A DNA stretch of 51,087 bases from DASUBN01 sp050261675 (GCA_050261675.1 JBLNDO010000027.1:1-51087); one strand, 5' to 3'. Positions 39,882 to 49,174 are shown, numbered from the stretch's first letter. Notes: a model not told the origin generated them from the letters alone. Translations and numbers: made by a program.

Positions 39882-41276
39882 GTGAGCCACGTGGACTTCG
39901 ACCCCGCCCTGATCCAGCGCTACGACCGCCTGGGTCCCCGCTACACCTCTTACCCGACCGCCCGGCAGTTCGTCGCGCCGTTCGACTCCCGGCGCTACAC
40001 GGAGGAAGTGGCCGCCAGCAACGGCGATCCCATCCCCAGCGACCTGTCGCTGTATCTGCATATCCCGTTTTGCAATAGTCCCTGCTTCTACTGCGGCTGC
40101 ACCCGGCTCATCACCCGCGATCCGGACAAGGTCTCGCGCTACCTCGACAGGCTGATGCACGAAGCCACGCTCCAGGGGCGGCTCTTCAGCCACGACCGAT
40201 TTGTGCGCCAGTTGCACCTGGGCGGGGGCAGCCCCTCCTTGCTTACCGACGACCAGTTGGCGGGTCTGTTGCGCGCATTGCGCGCCGCCTTCCATTTTCC
40301 GGGCGACAGCTTTCCGGAAGCCTCCATCGAGGTGGACCCGCGCACCGTCACCCCCTCGCGCATGCAGGCTCTCTTCGACATCGGCTTCAACCGGGTGAGC
40401 TTCGGGATCCAGGATTTCGATCCGGACGTGCAGGCGGCGGTGAACCGCGTGCAGGACCGGGACCATTGCCTCGCGGTCATCGAGGCGGCACAAAAGGTGG
40501 GTTTCACGTCGGTGTCCGTGGACCTCATCTACGGCCTGCCGCGCCAAAGCCTGCAAACCTTCGGCGCTACCCTCGACGCCATCGCCGCCGCGCGCCCCGG
40601 CCGCGCAGCGGTCTACGGTTACGCACACATGCCGCAGCTCTTCAAGGCCCAGCGCCAGATCGACGCTGCCGAACTGCCCGGAGCGGAATTGCGGCTGCAG
40701 CTCCTGTCCCTGGCGGTGGAAAAGCTCACGGCGGCCGGCTACGAATACATCGGCATGGACCATTTCGCCCTGCCGGACGACGAACTCGCCCGGGCGCGGC
40801 GCGAGGGCAGCCTGCAGCGGAACTTCCAAGGCTATTCCACCCTGGCGGGCCTCGACCTCGTGGGCTTGGGCCTGAGCGCCATCGGCCGCGTGGGCCGCGT
40901 GTACGCCCAGAACGCCAAGACCCTGAACGACTATTACGGCGCCCTGGACGACGAGCGCCTGCCCATCGTCGCGGGGCTCGCCATGAGCGACGACGACGTG
41001 CTGCGCGCCGACGTGATCAACCACCTCATGTGCTACGACGAACTCCGCTTCGGCGAGGTGGAGGCGGCCCACCACATCAAATTTAGGGAATATTTTGCCT
41101 TCGAATTGGAACGCTTCGTGCCCCTGGCGGCGGACGGCCTGGTGGAGGTGCTCGCCGATCGCATCCGGGTACTGCCCCGCGGCCGCTTCCTGTTGCGCAC
41201 CCTGGCCATGCAGTTCGACGCCTATCTGCCCAGCCAGCCGGCGGGCGGAAAACCGGCCTATTCCCGGGTCATCTAG
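39882..41276 (+). CDS. hemN: Oxygen-independent coproporphyrinogen III oxidase HemN
   Basis: Radical SAM enzyme that makes protoporphyrinogen IX for haem when O2 is absent. The cluster motif CNSPCFYCGC has C64, C68 and C71, and the 464-residue length is typical. Other HemN segments are LGGGSPSLL, EVDPRT, NRVSFGIQDF and GMDHFALPDDELA. GTG at 39882 (VSHVDFDPALIQRYD) matches the usual start MSHVDFDP and lies 19 nt after the predicted transcript start. The frame continues upstream to 39855, before that predicted start, which supports the later GTG. An fnr gene follows on the same strand. Confidence 0.93.
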   Translation: MSHVDFDPALIQRYDRLGPRYTSYPTARQFVAPFDSRRYTEEVAASNGDPIPSDLSLYLHIPFCNSPCFYCGCTRLITRDPDKVSRYLDRLMHEATLQGRLFSHDRFVRQLHLGGGSPSLLTDDQLAGLLRALRAAFHFPGDSFPEASIEVDPRTVTPSRMQALFDIGFNRVSFGIQDFDPDVQAAVNRVQDRDHCLAVIEAAQKVGFTSVSVDLIYGLPRQSLQTFGATLDAIAAARPGRAAVYGYAHMPQLFKAQRQIDAAELPGAELRLQLLSLAVEKLTAAGYEYIGMDHFALPDDELARARREGSLQRNFQGYSTLAGLDLVGLGLSAIGRVGRVYAQNAKTLNDYYGALDDERLPIVAGLAMSDDDVLRADVINHLMCYDELRFGEVEAAHHIKFREYFAFELERFVPLAADGLVEVLADRIRVLPRGRFLLRTLAMQFDAYLPSQPAGGKPAYSRVI

Positions 41277-41311
41277 CCCTTACCCTCTGGGATTTAAGGG
41301 GACGTACTAGC

Positions 41312-41338
41312 CCGGAATCAGGGTTTCCCTGATGGCCG
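41312..41338 (+). other. Stem-loop between hemN and fnr
   Basis: ATCAGGG (41317-41323), loop TTT, CCCTGAT (41327-41333), with CCGG/CCGG able to extend the stem at both ends. There is no T-run, so a classical terminator is not supported; it may limit read-through from hemN. The 129-base gap has no FNR box. Confidence 0.45.
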
Positions 41339-41405
41339 GAATTTGTCGCGGCTCCTACGCTTTTCCCATGCCCGCGATCAGGGCATGCGAACGGGGAGCC
41401 AAGCC

Positions 41406-42158
41406 ATGAACACCGCCGATGTCGTCGCCTTCAGATCCACGGGCTTGCACGCCAGGCCCCAGGCCGCTTGCAGCAACTGCAGCCTCGCCAAGCTCTGCCT
41501 GCCCATGGGCCTCGCCGAGGCGGACCTGGAACGCATGGACGGGCTCGTGACCCGCTCCAACCCCCTGCACGAGGGCGAGCACCTGTTCCGCGTGAACGAC
41601 CCCTTCAAGGCGGTGTTCGCGGTGCGCTCCGGCACCTTCAAGAGCTATTCGGTGGACAGCGAGGGCCGCGAGCACGTGCTGGGCTTCCACCTGCCCGGCG
41701 AACTCCTGGGGCTGGACGCCATCTACCCCGAGCGCCACATGTCCAACGCGGTGGCGCTCGACACGGCGGCGGTCTGCATCCTGCCTTACCCCGACCTCGC
41801 GGCGCTCGCCGGCAAGATCGACGGCCTGCGCGGCCAGTTGTTCCGGCTGCTCAGCAAGGATCTCGCGGACGCCACGGCGCTCGCCGGCGACTTCACCGCC
41901 GAGGAACGCATCGCCGCCTTCCTCGTCGGCTTCTCGCGGCGTTTCGCGCTGCGCGGCTTCTCGCCCAAGGAATTCAACCTCACCATGTCGCGCCGCGACA
42001 TCGCCAATTACCTGCGGCTCGCCCCCGAAACCGTGAGTCGCGTGTTCACCCGCTTCGAGAAGGACAAGCTCATCGGCGTGGAGCGCCGCACCGTGAAGCT
42101 CCTGGACCCCGTGAAACTCCGCACCCTCTCCCAGTGCATGGGCGAGATGCACGCCTGA
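41406..42158 (+). CDS. fnr: FNR-family oxygen-sensing transcriptional regulator
   Basis: 250-residue Crp/Fnr-type regulator with the four cysteines expected for an oxygen-labile 4Fe-4S cluster: C22, C25, C31 (ACSNCSLAKLC) and C124 (AAVCILPY). The sensor cupin domain spans about 40-150. The helix-turn-helix recognition helix contains E208, S211 and R212 (APETVSRVF), the residues by which E. coli FNR reads TTGAT. It is therefore likely to bind the ten TTGAT-N4-ATCAA-type boxes in this window. ATG 41406 has GGGGAG about seven bases upstream. No FNR box precedes its own gene, so it may be constitutive or read from hemN. Confidence 0.93.
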   Translation: MNTADVVAFRSTGLHARPQAACSNCSLAKLCLPMGLAEADLERMDGLVTRSNPLHEGEHLFRVNDPFKAVFAVRSGTFKSYSVDSEGREHVLGFHLPGELLGLDAIYPERHMSNAVALDTAAVCILPYPDLAALAGKIDGLRGQLFRLLSKDLADATALAGDFTAEERIAAFLVGFSRRFALRGFSPKEFNLTMSRRDIANYLRLAPETVSRVFTRFEKDKLIGVERRTVKLLDPVKLRTLSQCMGEMHA

Positions 42159-42192
42159 GGGCCCCGTAAACCGGGCGCTTCCCGCCCGGGTA

Positions 42193-42206
42193 TTGATCCA
42201 GGTCAT
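42193..42206 (+). promoter_or_regulatory. FNR-type box before the hemerythrin gene
   Basis: TTGATCCAGGTCAT matches eight of ten conserved bases. It lies 83 bp (first base) before the ATG and 76 bp from its centre; a class II start would be near 42241. The hexamer at 22 nt is GACCCT, with CCTATT just downstream as another possible -10. Confidence 0.72.
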
Positions 42207-42275
42207 GGCCCCGCCGCGCCCGGCGGGCGACCCTATTGGCGTACCCCCGCAGCCGCGGCCGCCGGACCCGGAAAC

Positions 42276-42833
42276 ATGAATTCGACCCCCATCGACGCCC
42301 TGCGGCGCGAACACGCCAACATGCGCAGCGTGCTGGCGCTGGTGGCGCGCCAGCTCGACATGCTGGAAGCCACCGGCAGCGCCGACTTCGTGCTCATGGC
42401 CAACGCCCTGTACTACATGCGCAAGTTCCCGGGCCACGTGCATCACCCCAAGGAAGACCTGATCTTCGACAAGCTGGAGAAGGCCGACCCCGCCTGGAAA
42501 GACGAGGTGGCGAAGCTCAGATCGCAACACCAGGAAATCTACGCGTTGGAAGACGAGCTCGTGGAGGCGGCCCTGGACAACCCCCGCCCCCTCACCGAGG
42601 ACGCCCGCAAGCTCCTGGAGAAGGGACGCCGTTACCTCAAACTGCAGCGGGAGCATTCCGAGGCCGAGGAGAAGATCCTCTTCCCCCAGGCGCTCACGGC
42701 CCTGAAGGCCCGTGACTGGAGCGAGATCGCCGGCAAGGTCAAGCAGGTGGACGATCCGCTGTTCGGCGCCCACAACGGCAGCCGCTACCGCCTGCTCTAC
42801 GAACACCTCATGCGGGAATCCAGCGCGGTGTGA
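42276..42833 (+). CDS. Hemerythrin HHE-domain protein
   Basis: 185-residue four-helix cytoplasmic protein of the hemerythrin family with a likely non-haem di-iron site. The ligand pattern is visible as RREHANMRSVL (His near 13), GHVHHPKEDLIFDKLE (His near 55-57 with Glu), RSQHQEIYALEDELV and QREHSEAEEKILFPQAL. Bacterial members take part in O2/NO sensing, iron-sulfur repair (YtfE-like) or nitrosative stress, and a NirK-containing regulon fits the last. ATG 42276. It converges with the amidohydrolase gene with one base between. Confidence 0.88.
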   Translation: MNSTPIDALRREHANMRSVLALVARQLDMLEATGSADFVLMANALYYMRKFPGHVHHPKEDLIFDKLEKADPAWKDEVAKLRSQHQEIYALEDELVEAALDNPRPLTEDARKLLEKGRRYLKLQREHSEAEEKILFPQALTALKARDWSEIAGKVKQVDDPLFGAHNGSRYRLLYEHLMRESSAV

Positions 42834-42834
42834 G

Positions 42835-44604
42835 TCACGGCCTCCGGTACACGACCTTCCCACCCACCAGGGTGTAGACCACTTCCGTCGCGGGGATGTC
42901 CGCCTCCGGCACGGTGAGGATGTCCTGGGAAAGCACCGTGATGTCCGCCCGCTTGCCGACTTTCAGCGAGCCCAGCTCGTTCTCCTCGAAGAGTGCGTAG
43001 GCGTTGTTCCAGGTGTAGGAGCGGAGCGCTTCCTCCCGGGTCATGGCCTGCTCCGGATGGAAGGGCGTGCCGTCCAGCTTCGAGCGCCGCGTCACGGCGC
43101 AATAGAAGTTCGGGATGGGGTCCTCGTCCTCCACCGGCACGTCCGTGCCGTTCGCGATCATCGCCCCGGAATCCATGAGCGAACGCCAGGCATAGGCGCC
43201 GTTCTTGGCCCGTGCCTCGCCCAGGCGCTTCACCACGTAGGGCGCATCCGAGCATTCGTGGATGGACTGCATGGAGGCGATGACCCCGAGCTTGCCGAAG
43301 CGCGGGATGTCCGCGGGGTCGATGTGCTGGGCATGCTCGATGCGCCAGCGCAGGTCCTTCGCCTGCGGGTGCGCGGCGAACAGTGCCTGGTATACGTCCA
43401 ACACCTCGCGGTTGGCCCTATCGCCGATGGCGTGGGTCGCCACCTGGTAGCCGTCCTCAAGCGCCACCTCGTCCCAGGCCCGCATGTCGGCGGGCGGCAG
43501 CACCGAAAGGCCGCTGGATGAGGGCAGGTCGTCGTAGGGTTGGAGCAACCAGGCGGTATGGGTGCCGAGCGCCCCGTCGGAATACACCTCCCCCACGCTG
43601 CGCACCGTGTAGTGGTCGTCCGCGAACCCCACGATGCGGTGATCCGGCAGGAAGCGCCGGAGCTGCTCCAGCGGCCCGTATTGGCCGTAACCCTTGTCCG
43701 GCAAGCCCGCGGAATAGTCGTCCACCCGCGTCACATCCACCATGGCGTAGAGCCTAAGGGGCAGCGCGCCCTGCTCCGCCAGTTGCTTGAGTTCGTCCAG
43801 CACCGGGAAGGTCTCGCCCTGGTCCACGAAGGAGGTGATGCCCTTGGCCGCCGCATCCTTCGCGGCGAGATCCACCCGGCTGCGGAAATCCGCCTCCGCC
43901 TGGGCGGGGCTGCGCTTCTTCAGCTCCGCCGCGTACACGTCCTGCACCAGGAGCATGGCGTTGTCCCGCAGGAAACCGGCGGGTTCGCCGGAGGAGTCGC
44001 GCACGATCTGACCGCCCGCCGGGTCCGGTGTATGCCGGTCCACCCGCGCGAGCTTCAAGGCCGCGGCGTTCACGAAAATGCCGTGGCCGCTCGCGTGGGT
44101 GAGCATCACCGGGTTCGCGGGCGAGACCGCGTCCAGGCTCGCATGCAGCGGAAACCCATCCACGTTGGGCACCGGCGGATGGGTCCATTTCTCCTGGTGC
44201 CAGCCGCGGCCGATGATCCACGCCCCGGGCTTGGCCTTCTTCACCGCCTCCGCCACCAGCGCCACCACTTGGTCCCAATCCTTCGTCTTGGTGAGGTCGA
44301 GCTGCGTCAGGAACTGGCCGAGTTCCAGGAAATGGCCGTGGCCTTCGATGAAACCGGGCACCGCGGTCTGGCCCTTCAGGTCCAGCACCTGGGTGCCCTT
44401 GCCCACGTACGCCTGGATGTCCTGGTCGCTGCCGAGCGCGAGAATACGCCCATCCTTCACCGCCAAGGCCTGGACCTTGGGCGTGGCCTTCTCTTCCGTG
44501 ACGATGTTGCCGTGGAGCAGGACAAGGTCCGCCGTGGTCGCCGCAAAGACGTGCACCGTGGAGAAAAGCAAACAGACGGCGAGTACGCGCGCGATATTAC
44601 GCAT
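42835..44604 (-). CDS. Exported amidohydrolase (YtcJ-like, amidohydrolase 3 family)
   Basis: 589-residue metal-dependent hydrolase of the amidohydrolase 3 group. A signal peptide (about 1-22, ending VHVFA) places it outside the cytoplasm. Typical motifs are VPGFIEGHGHFLELG (metal His residues), VDQGE, ATHAIGDRANREVLDVY, RIEHAQHIDP and NGTDVPVEDEDPIPNFYCAV, with FTWNNAYALF-type end signature seen as SYTWNNAYALFEE. The YtcJ group acts on amides or N-acyl compounds; the substrate is unknown. Nine bases separate it from the symporter gene, so transport and hydrolysis are probably linked. Confidence 0.87.
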   Translation of the reverse strand: MRNIARVLAVCLLFSTVHVFAATTADLVLLHGNIVTEEKATPKVQALAVKDGRILALGSDQDIQAYVGKGTQVLDLKGQTAVPGFIEGHGHFLELGQFLTQLDLTKTKDWDQVVALVAEAVKKAKPGAWIIGRGWHQEKWTHPPVPNVDGFPLHASLDAVSPANPVMLTHASGHGIFVNAAALKLARVDRHTPDPAGGQIVRDSSGEPAGFLRDNAMLLVQDVYAAELKKRSPAQAEADFRSRVDLAAKDAAAKGITSFVDQGETFPVLDELKQLAEQGALPLRLYAMVDVTRVDDYSAGLPDKGYGQYGPLEQLRRFLPDHRIVGFADDHYTVRSVGEVYSDGALGTHTAWLLQPYDDLPSSSGLSVLPPADMRAWDEVALEDGYQVATHAIGDRANREVLDVYQALFAAHPQAKDLRWRIEHAQHIDPADIPRFGKLGVIASMQSIHECSDAPYVVKRLGEARAKNGAYAWRSLMDSGAMIANGTDVPVEDEDPIPNFYCAVTRRSKLDGTPFHPEQAMTREEALRSYTWNNAYALFEENELGSLKVGKRADITVLSQDILTVPEADIPATEVVYTLVGGKVVYRRP

Positions 44605-44612
44605 GGGGCACC

Positions 44613-46157
44613 TCAGGCGGGATCGTGTTCGTAGTCGGCGGGGGAAGTGGAATCCACGCCCGCGTCGGTCTTCAGGGCATGGAGCATGAAGCTCAGCACG
44701 ACGGCGACGGCGAGGTTCACCAGCAATGCGTAGAACGCGGTGTAGCCCGGCACCGTCCAGCCGGCGACGTGCAGCGGGAACGCGGGCTTGTATTGCTGCG
44801 ACACCGCCATCCAGGTGCCGAGCAGCATGCCCGCGGCCCAGCCGGCGGCGAGCGCCCAGCGGTGCAGCCAGCGGGTGTAGAGGCCGATGACCACCGTGGG
44901 CAGGGTCTGGATGATCCACACGCCGCCCAACAGCTGAAAATTGATGGCGTACTGCTGCTTGGTAAACAGGATGAAGGCAAGCGCGCCCAGCTTCACCGCC
45001 AGCGACATGAGCTTCGCCATCTGCGCTTCTTCGGCAGGGGTCGCCGCTGGCTTCAGATACTCCTTATATATGTTGCGGGTGAACAGGTTGGCGGCGGCGA
45101 TGGACATGATGGCCGCCGGCACCAGGGCGCCGATGGCGATGGCCGCGAAGGCCACCCCCTCGAACCAGGACGGGAAGTACTTCAGCATCAGCGCCGGCAC
45201 CGCGAAATTGTTGCCGTACTTGCCGAAGTAACCCACGTAAGCCGGGTCGTCGTGCACGTGGGCCGCCACCGCCACGTAGCCCAGGAAGGCGAGCAACGCG
45301 AGCGCCAGCGAATAAGCCGGCAAGAACGCCATGTTGCGCTTGATGACCCCGCGGTTCTCCGAAGCCAAGAGCGCCGTGACGCAATGGGGATAGAGGAACA
45401 GCGCCAGCACCGAACCCAAGGCGAGGGTGGCGTAGGCGCTGTAGGCGCCGGTGTTATCCGCCGTGGGCGGCGCGAGCAGGAGCTTGTCGGGCGCGATGGA
45501 CGCGAAGATGTGCCCGTAGCCCCCCAAGGCCGCCGGGATCACGGTGATGGCCGCGATCACCGTTATATAGATGAGCAGGTCCTTCACCACCGCGATCAAA
45601 GCCGGCGCCCGTAGGCCGCTGGTGTAGGTGTAGGCGGCGAGAATCGCGAATGCGACGATCAGCGGCAAGTCCCCCACCCAGCCTTCCCCCGTGAAGCCCA
45701 TGGCGGCGATCACCACCTGGATGCCCACGAGCTGCAGGGCGATATAAGGCATGGTGGCGAGGATGCCGGTGACGGCCACGAGCAGAGCCAGCAGGGGGCT
45801 CGCGTAGCGGCCGCGCACGAAGTCCGAGGCGGTCACGTAGCCGTGCTTGTGGGCCACGGACCAGAGCCGCGGGTACACCACGTAGACGAAGGGATAGAGC
45901 ATCAGGGTGTAGGGCACGGCGAAAAAGCCGATGGCCCCGGCGCCGAACACCAGCGCCGGCACCGCCACGAAGGTGTAGGCGGTGTAGAGGTCGCCCCCGA
46001 GCAGGAACCAGGTCACGAGCGTGCCGAAGCTCCTCCCGCCCAGACCCCATTCGTTGAGGTGGTTCAGGTCCGCGGCGCGCCAGCGGGCGGCCACGAAGCC
46101 CAAGACCGTCACCAGGACGAACAGGATCACGAAGACCGCGATGGCCGGCCAATTCAT
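44613..46157 (-). CDS. Sodium:solute symporter (SSS family)
   Basis: 514-residue inner-membrane Na+-coupled transporter with 13 or so hydrophobic helices. Family signatures include GWGLGGRSFGTLVTWFLLGG-type (here WGLGGRSFGTLVTWF, helix 2), GLRAPALIAVVKDLLIY (helix 6 region) and AIGALVPAAIMSIAAANLFTRN (shortened to GALVPAAIMSIAAAN). The start ATG 46155-46157 overlaps the stop of the DUF3311 gene. SSS transporters with a DUF3311 partner are usually solute or monocarboxylate permeases. The substrate may be that of the downstream exported amidohydrolase. Confidence 0.9.
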   Translation of the reverse strand: MNWPAIAVFVILFVLVTVLGFVAARWRAADLNHLNEWGLGGRSFGTLVTWFLLGGDLYTAYTFVAVPALVFGAGAIGFFAVPYTLMLYPFVYVVYPRLWSVAHKHGYVTASDFVRGRYASPLLALLVAVTGILATMPYIALQLVGIQVVIAAMGFTGEGWVGDLPLIVAFAILAAYTYTSGLRAPALIAVVKDLLIYITVIAAITVIPAALGGYGHIFASIAPDKLLLAPPTADNTGAYSAYATLALGSVLALFLYPHCVTALLASENRGVIKRNMAFLPAYSLALALLAFLGYVAVAAHVHDDPAYVGYFGKYGNNFAVPALMLKYFPSWFEGVAFAAIAIGALVPAAIMSIAAANLFTRNIYKEYLKPAATPAEEAQMAKLMSLAVKLGALAFILFTKQQYAINFQLLGGVWIIQTLPTVVIGLYTRWLHRWALAAGWAAGMLLGTWMAVSQQYKPAFPLHVAGWTVPGYTAFYALLVNLAVAVVLSFMLHALKTDAGVDSTSPADYEHDPA

Positions 46158-46357
46158 ATCTTCGCCTTATACGCGAGCCCTGTGACGGCCGCGGCGATGA
46201 CGATGAGCACGAACTGGAACCAATAAAAGAACGGGATGCCCCAGAGGGAGGGCTCGATGCGGTTGTAGAGCGGCACGGCGATGGCGACGAAGAACGGCAC
46301 GAACAGGATCACGTGCCACAGGAGGCGCTTCGTCCGGCTGGGTGGGGTGGGGCTCAT
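46154..46357 (-). CDS. DUF3311 small membrane protein
   Basis: 67-residue protein with two membrane segments (about 13-33, HVILFVPFFVAIAVPLYN, and 42-62, FFYWFQFVLIVIAAAVTGLAY, shortened to YWFQFVLIVIAAAV) joined by RIEPSLWGIPFF, the standard DUF3311 pattern. It is the upstream partner of an SSS symporter and overlaps its start by four bases. ATG 46355-46357 is preferred over ATG 46405, which adds a non-homologous stretch. Its exact contribution to transport is unknown. Confidence 0.85.
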   Translation of the reverse strand: MSPTPPSRTKRLLWHVILFVPFFVAIAVPLYNRIEPSLWGIPFFYWFQFVLIVIAAAVTGLAYKAKI

Positions 46358-46444
46358 GACGCGTGCCTCCCGGTATGCACCGCCCACAAGGTACTGACCT
46401 CTCACCCCATGTTCAAGTTCACCGCTTTGCCCTCACGTCCGGCC

Positions 46445-46473
46445 TTGACAAGCCGCGGGGCTTCGCGGATAGT
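46445..46473 (+). promoter_or_regulatory. Strong sigma-70 promoter of the methionine operon leader
   Basis: TTGACA (46445-46450, perfect -35), a 17-base spacer, and GATAGT (46468-46473, four of six -10 bases). The start seven bases after the -10 would be 46480, the A of the leader peptide ATG, so the transcript is probably leaderless for that peptide. Confidence 0.82.
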
Positions 46474-46479
46474 CGGGCC

Positions 46480-46587
46480 ATGTCTACATTATTCGTGTCG
46501 TTCGCCGCTTTCGCCTGCATGGCCATGTGCATGTGCTGCATGTACGCCACCGTGCGGGTTGCTCGCATCCGGAGCTGCAGAGACTGA
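46480..46587 (+). CDS. Met/Cys-rich leader peptide (attenuator)
   Basis: 35-codon reading frame from ATG 46480 to TGA 46585-46587. Codons 13-21 read CMAMCMCCM, four Met and five or so Cys-type codons in nine (4 Cys and 4 Met plus one Ala), an extreme density. This is what a leader peptide needs to sense Met-tRNA and Cys-tRNA supply. The segments it overlaps (46550-46559) are complementary to the terminator stem. It precedes metY-metX-hom, which make methionine from homoserine and sulfide. The ATG is placed at the predicted transcript start, and no ribosome site precedes it. It is unlikely to be a functional protein in its own right. Confidence 0.85.
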   Translation: MSTLFVSFAAFACMAMCMCCMYATVRVARIRSCRD

Positions 46588-46622
46588 CGAACTGACCGGA
46601 TAGAGAAACAGGACCCGCACGG
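46550..46622 (+). promoter_or_regulatory. Antiterminator pairing of the met attenuator
   Basis: CCGTGCGGGT at 46550-46559 is the exact reverse complement of ACCCGCACGG at 46613-46622, a perfect 10-bp pairing that uses the 5' arm of the terminator. The two structures therefore cannot coexist. A ribosome stalled on the Met/Cys codons just upstream would leave 46550-46559 free to pair. A small competing hairpin, TGCG/CGCA (46553-46556 with 46564-46567), could sequester it when translation finishes. Confidence 0.8.
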
Positions 46623-46643
46623 CCAAGCCGTCGCGGGTTTTTT
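46613..46643 (+). terminator. Intrinsic terminator of the met attenuator
   Basis: ACCCGCACGGC (46613-46623), loop CAA, then GCCGTCGCGGGT (46627-46638) with one bulged C (46632), followed by T6 (46638-46643). It is a canonical intrinsic terminator lying 26 bases after the leader peptide stop and 118 bases before metY. Confidence 0.93.
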
Positions 46644-46686
46644 GTTGCCTGAAATCCCCCCGACGGTCCCCGCCCAAGGTCCGACA

Positions 46687-46708
46687 CGCCGCATGCGCGC
46701 ATGCGGTG
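46687..46708 (+). other. Second perfect hairpin in the metY leader
   Basis: CCGCATGC-GC-GCATGCGG (46689-46706), extended by one G-U and one C-G pair at its base to 46687-46708. It lies between the attenuator terminator and the metY ribosome site and could stabilise or modulate the metY mRNA. No known riboswitch consensus was recognised. Confidence 0.55.
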
Positions 46709-46760
46709 CAGGCCCGCTCGTCCCTGAAGAGACGTGCCCATGCTGACCGAGGAGAAGACC

Positions 46761-48082
<1,322 letters not shown>

Positions 48083-48086
<4 letters not shown>

Positions 48087-49174
48087 GCGACGCCGGCCTG
48101 CTGCACCCGGACACGCGTTTCCGGCAGTTCGAGTCGCCCCTGCGGCTCGAGTCCGGCGCCGAGCTTCCCGGGGTCACCGTGGCGTACCGCAGCTGGGGCA
48201 GGCTCAACGCCGCGGGCGACAACGCGGTGCTGGTGTGCCACGCGTTGACGGGCTCCGCCGACGTGGACCAGTGGTGGCCGGGGCTCTTGGGCCCCGGCCG
48301 CGCGCTGGACCCGGAACGGGATTTCATCGTCTGCAGCAACGTGCTCGGCGGCTGCTACGGCAGCACCGGCCCTGCGAGCCTCTCGCCCGCCACCGGGCAG
48401 CGCTATGGAGCCGCGTTCCCGCCGCTGACCGTGCGCGACCTCGTGGCGGCGCAGGCGCGCCTGCTGGAAACGCTCGGTGTGCGCACACTCGCGCTGGTGG
48501 TGGGCGGCTCGCTCGGCGGCATGCAGGCCCTCGAATGGGCCGCGCTGTTCCCGAAGCGCGTGCGCGCCGTGGCCGCCGTCTCCGTGAGCGCACGCCAGTC
48601 CGCCTGGTGCATCGGCCTGTCGGAGGCGCAGCGCCACGCGCTATACGCGGACCCGCGCTGGCGCGACGGCGGCTACGACCCCGCCGATCCGCCCGCGGCC
48701 GGCCTCGCCGCGGCGCGCATGGTGGCCATGTGCAGCTACCGCCACTGGGGCGAGTTCGCCGCGCGCTTCGGCCGCGAGTCCGGGCCCGGCGGCTTCCAGG
48801 TGGAGAGCTACCTCCGGCATCAGGGCCGGAAATTCACGCAGCGCTTCGACGCGGCGAGCTACGCCGCGCTGACGCGGATCATGGACAGCCATGACCTGGG
48901 CCGCGACCGCGGCGGCGTGGAGGCGGCGCTCGCCTCGCTGGACCTTCCGGTGCTGGTGGTGGGCAGCACCAGCGACCTCTTGTACACGCCGGAGGAACAG
49001 CGGGAACTCGCGCGCCACCTGCCGGCGGCGGAGCTCGCCTGGCTCGACTCGGCCCACGGCCACGATGCCTTTCTCATCGACACCGGCGCCCTCGACGCCC
49101 TGCTGCGGGATTTCCGCGCACGGCAGGCGAAGGCGCATCACCTGGAACGGAGACGCTACTCATGTCAGGCCTGA
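48083..49174 (+). CDS. metX: Homoserine O-acetyltransferase MetX
   Basis: Alpha/beta-hydrolase-fold enzyme that activates homoserine with an acyl-CoA, feeding MetY. The 363-residue protein has the nucleophile motif VGGSLGGMQALEW (Ser near 145), Asp in VGSTSDLLY and His in SAHGHDAF as the catalytic triad. The CYGSTGPASLSPATGQRYG segment favours the MetX family. An acetyl rather than succinyl donor is suggested by the GGSLGGMQ context and the MetY partner, not proven. ATG 48083 overlaps the metY stop (ATGA); its 3' end overlaps the hom start by 13 bases. Translation of all three genes is probably coupled. Confidence 0.9.

Noticed and set aside
46588..46760. SAM-type riboswitch before metY
   Set aside because: The structure fits a translation-coupled attenuator with leader peptide; no SAM-I, SAM-II or SAH consensus was recognised by eye. 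A covariance-model search would be decisive.
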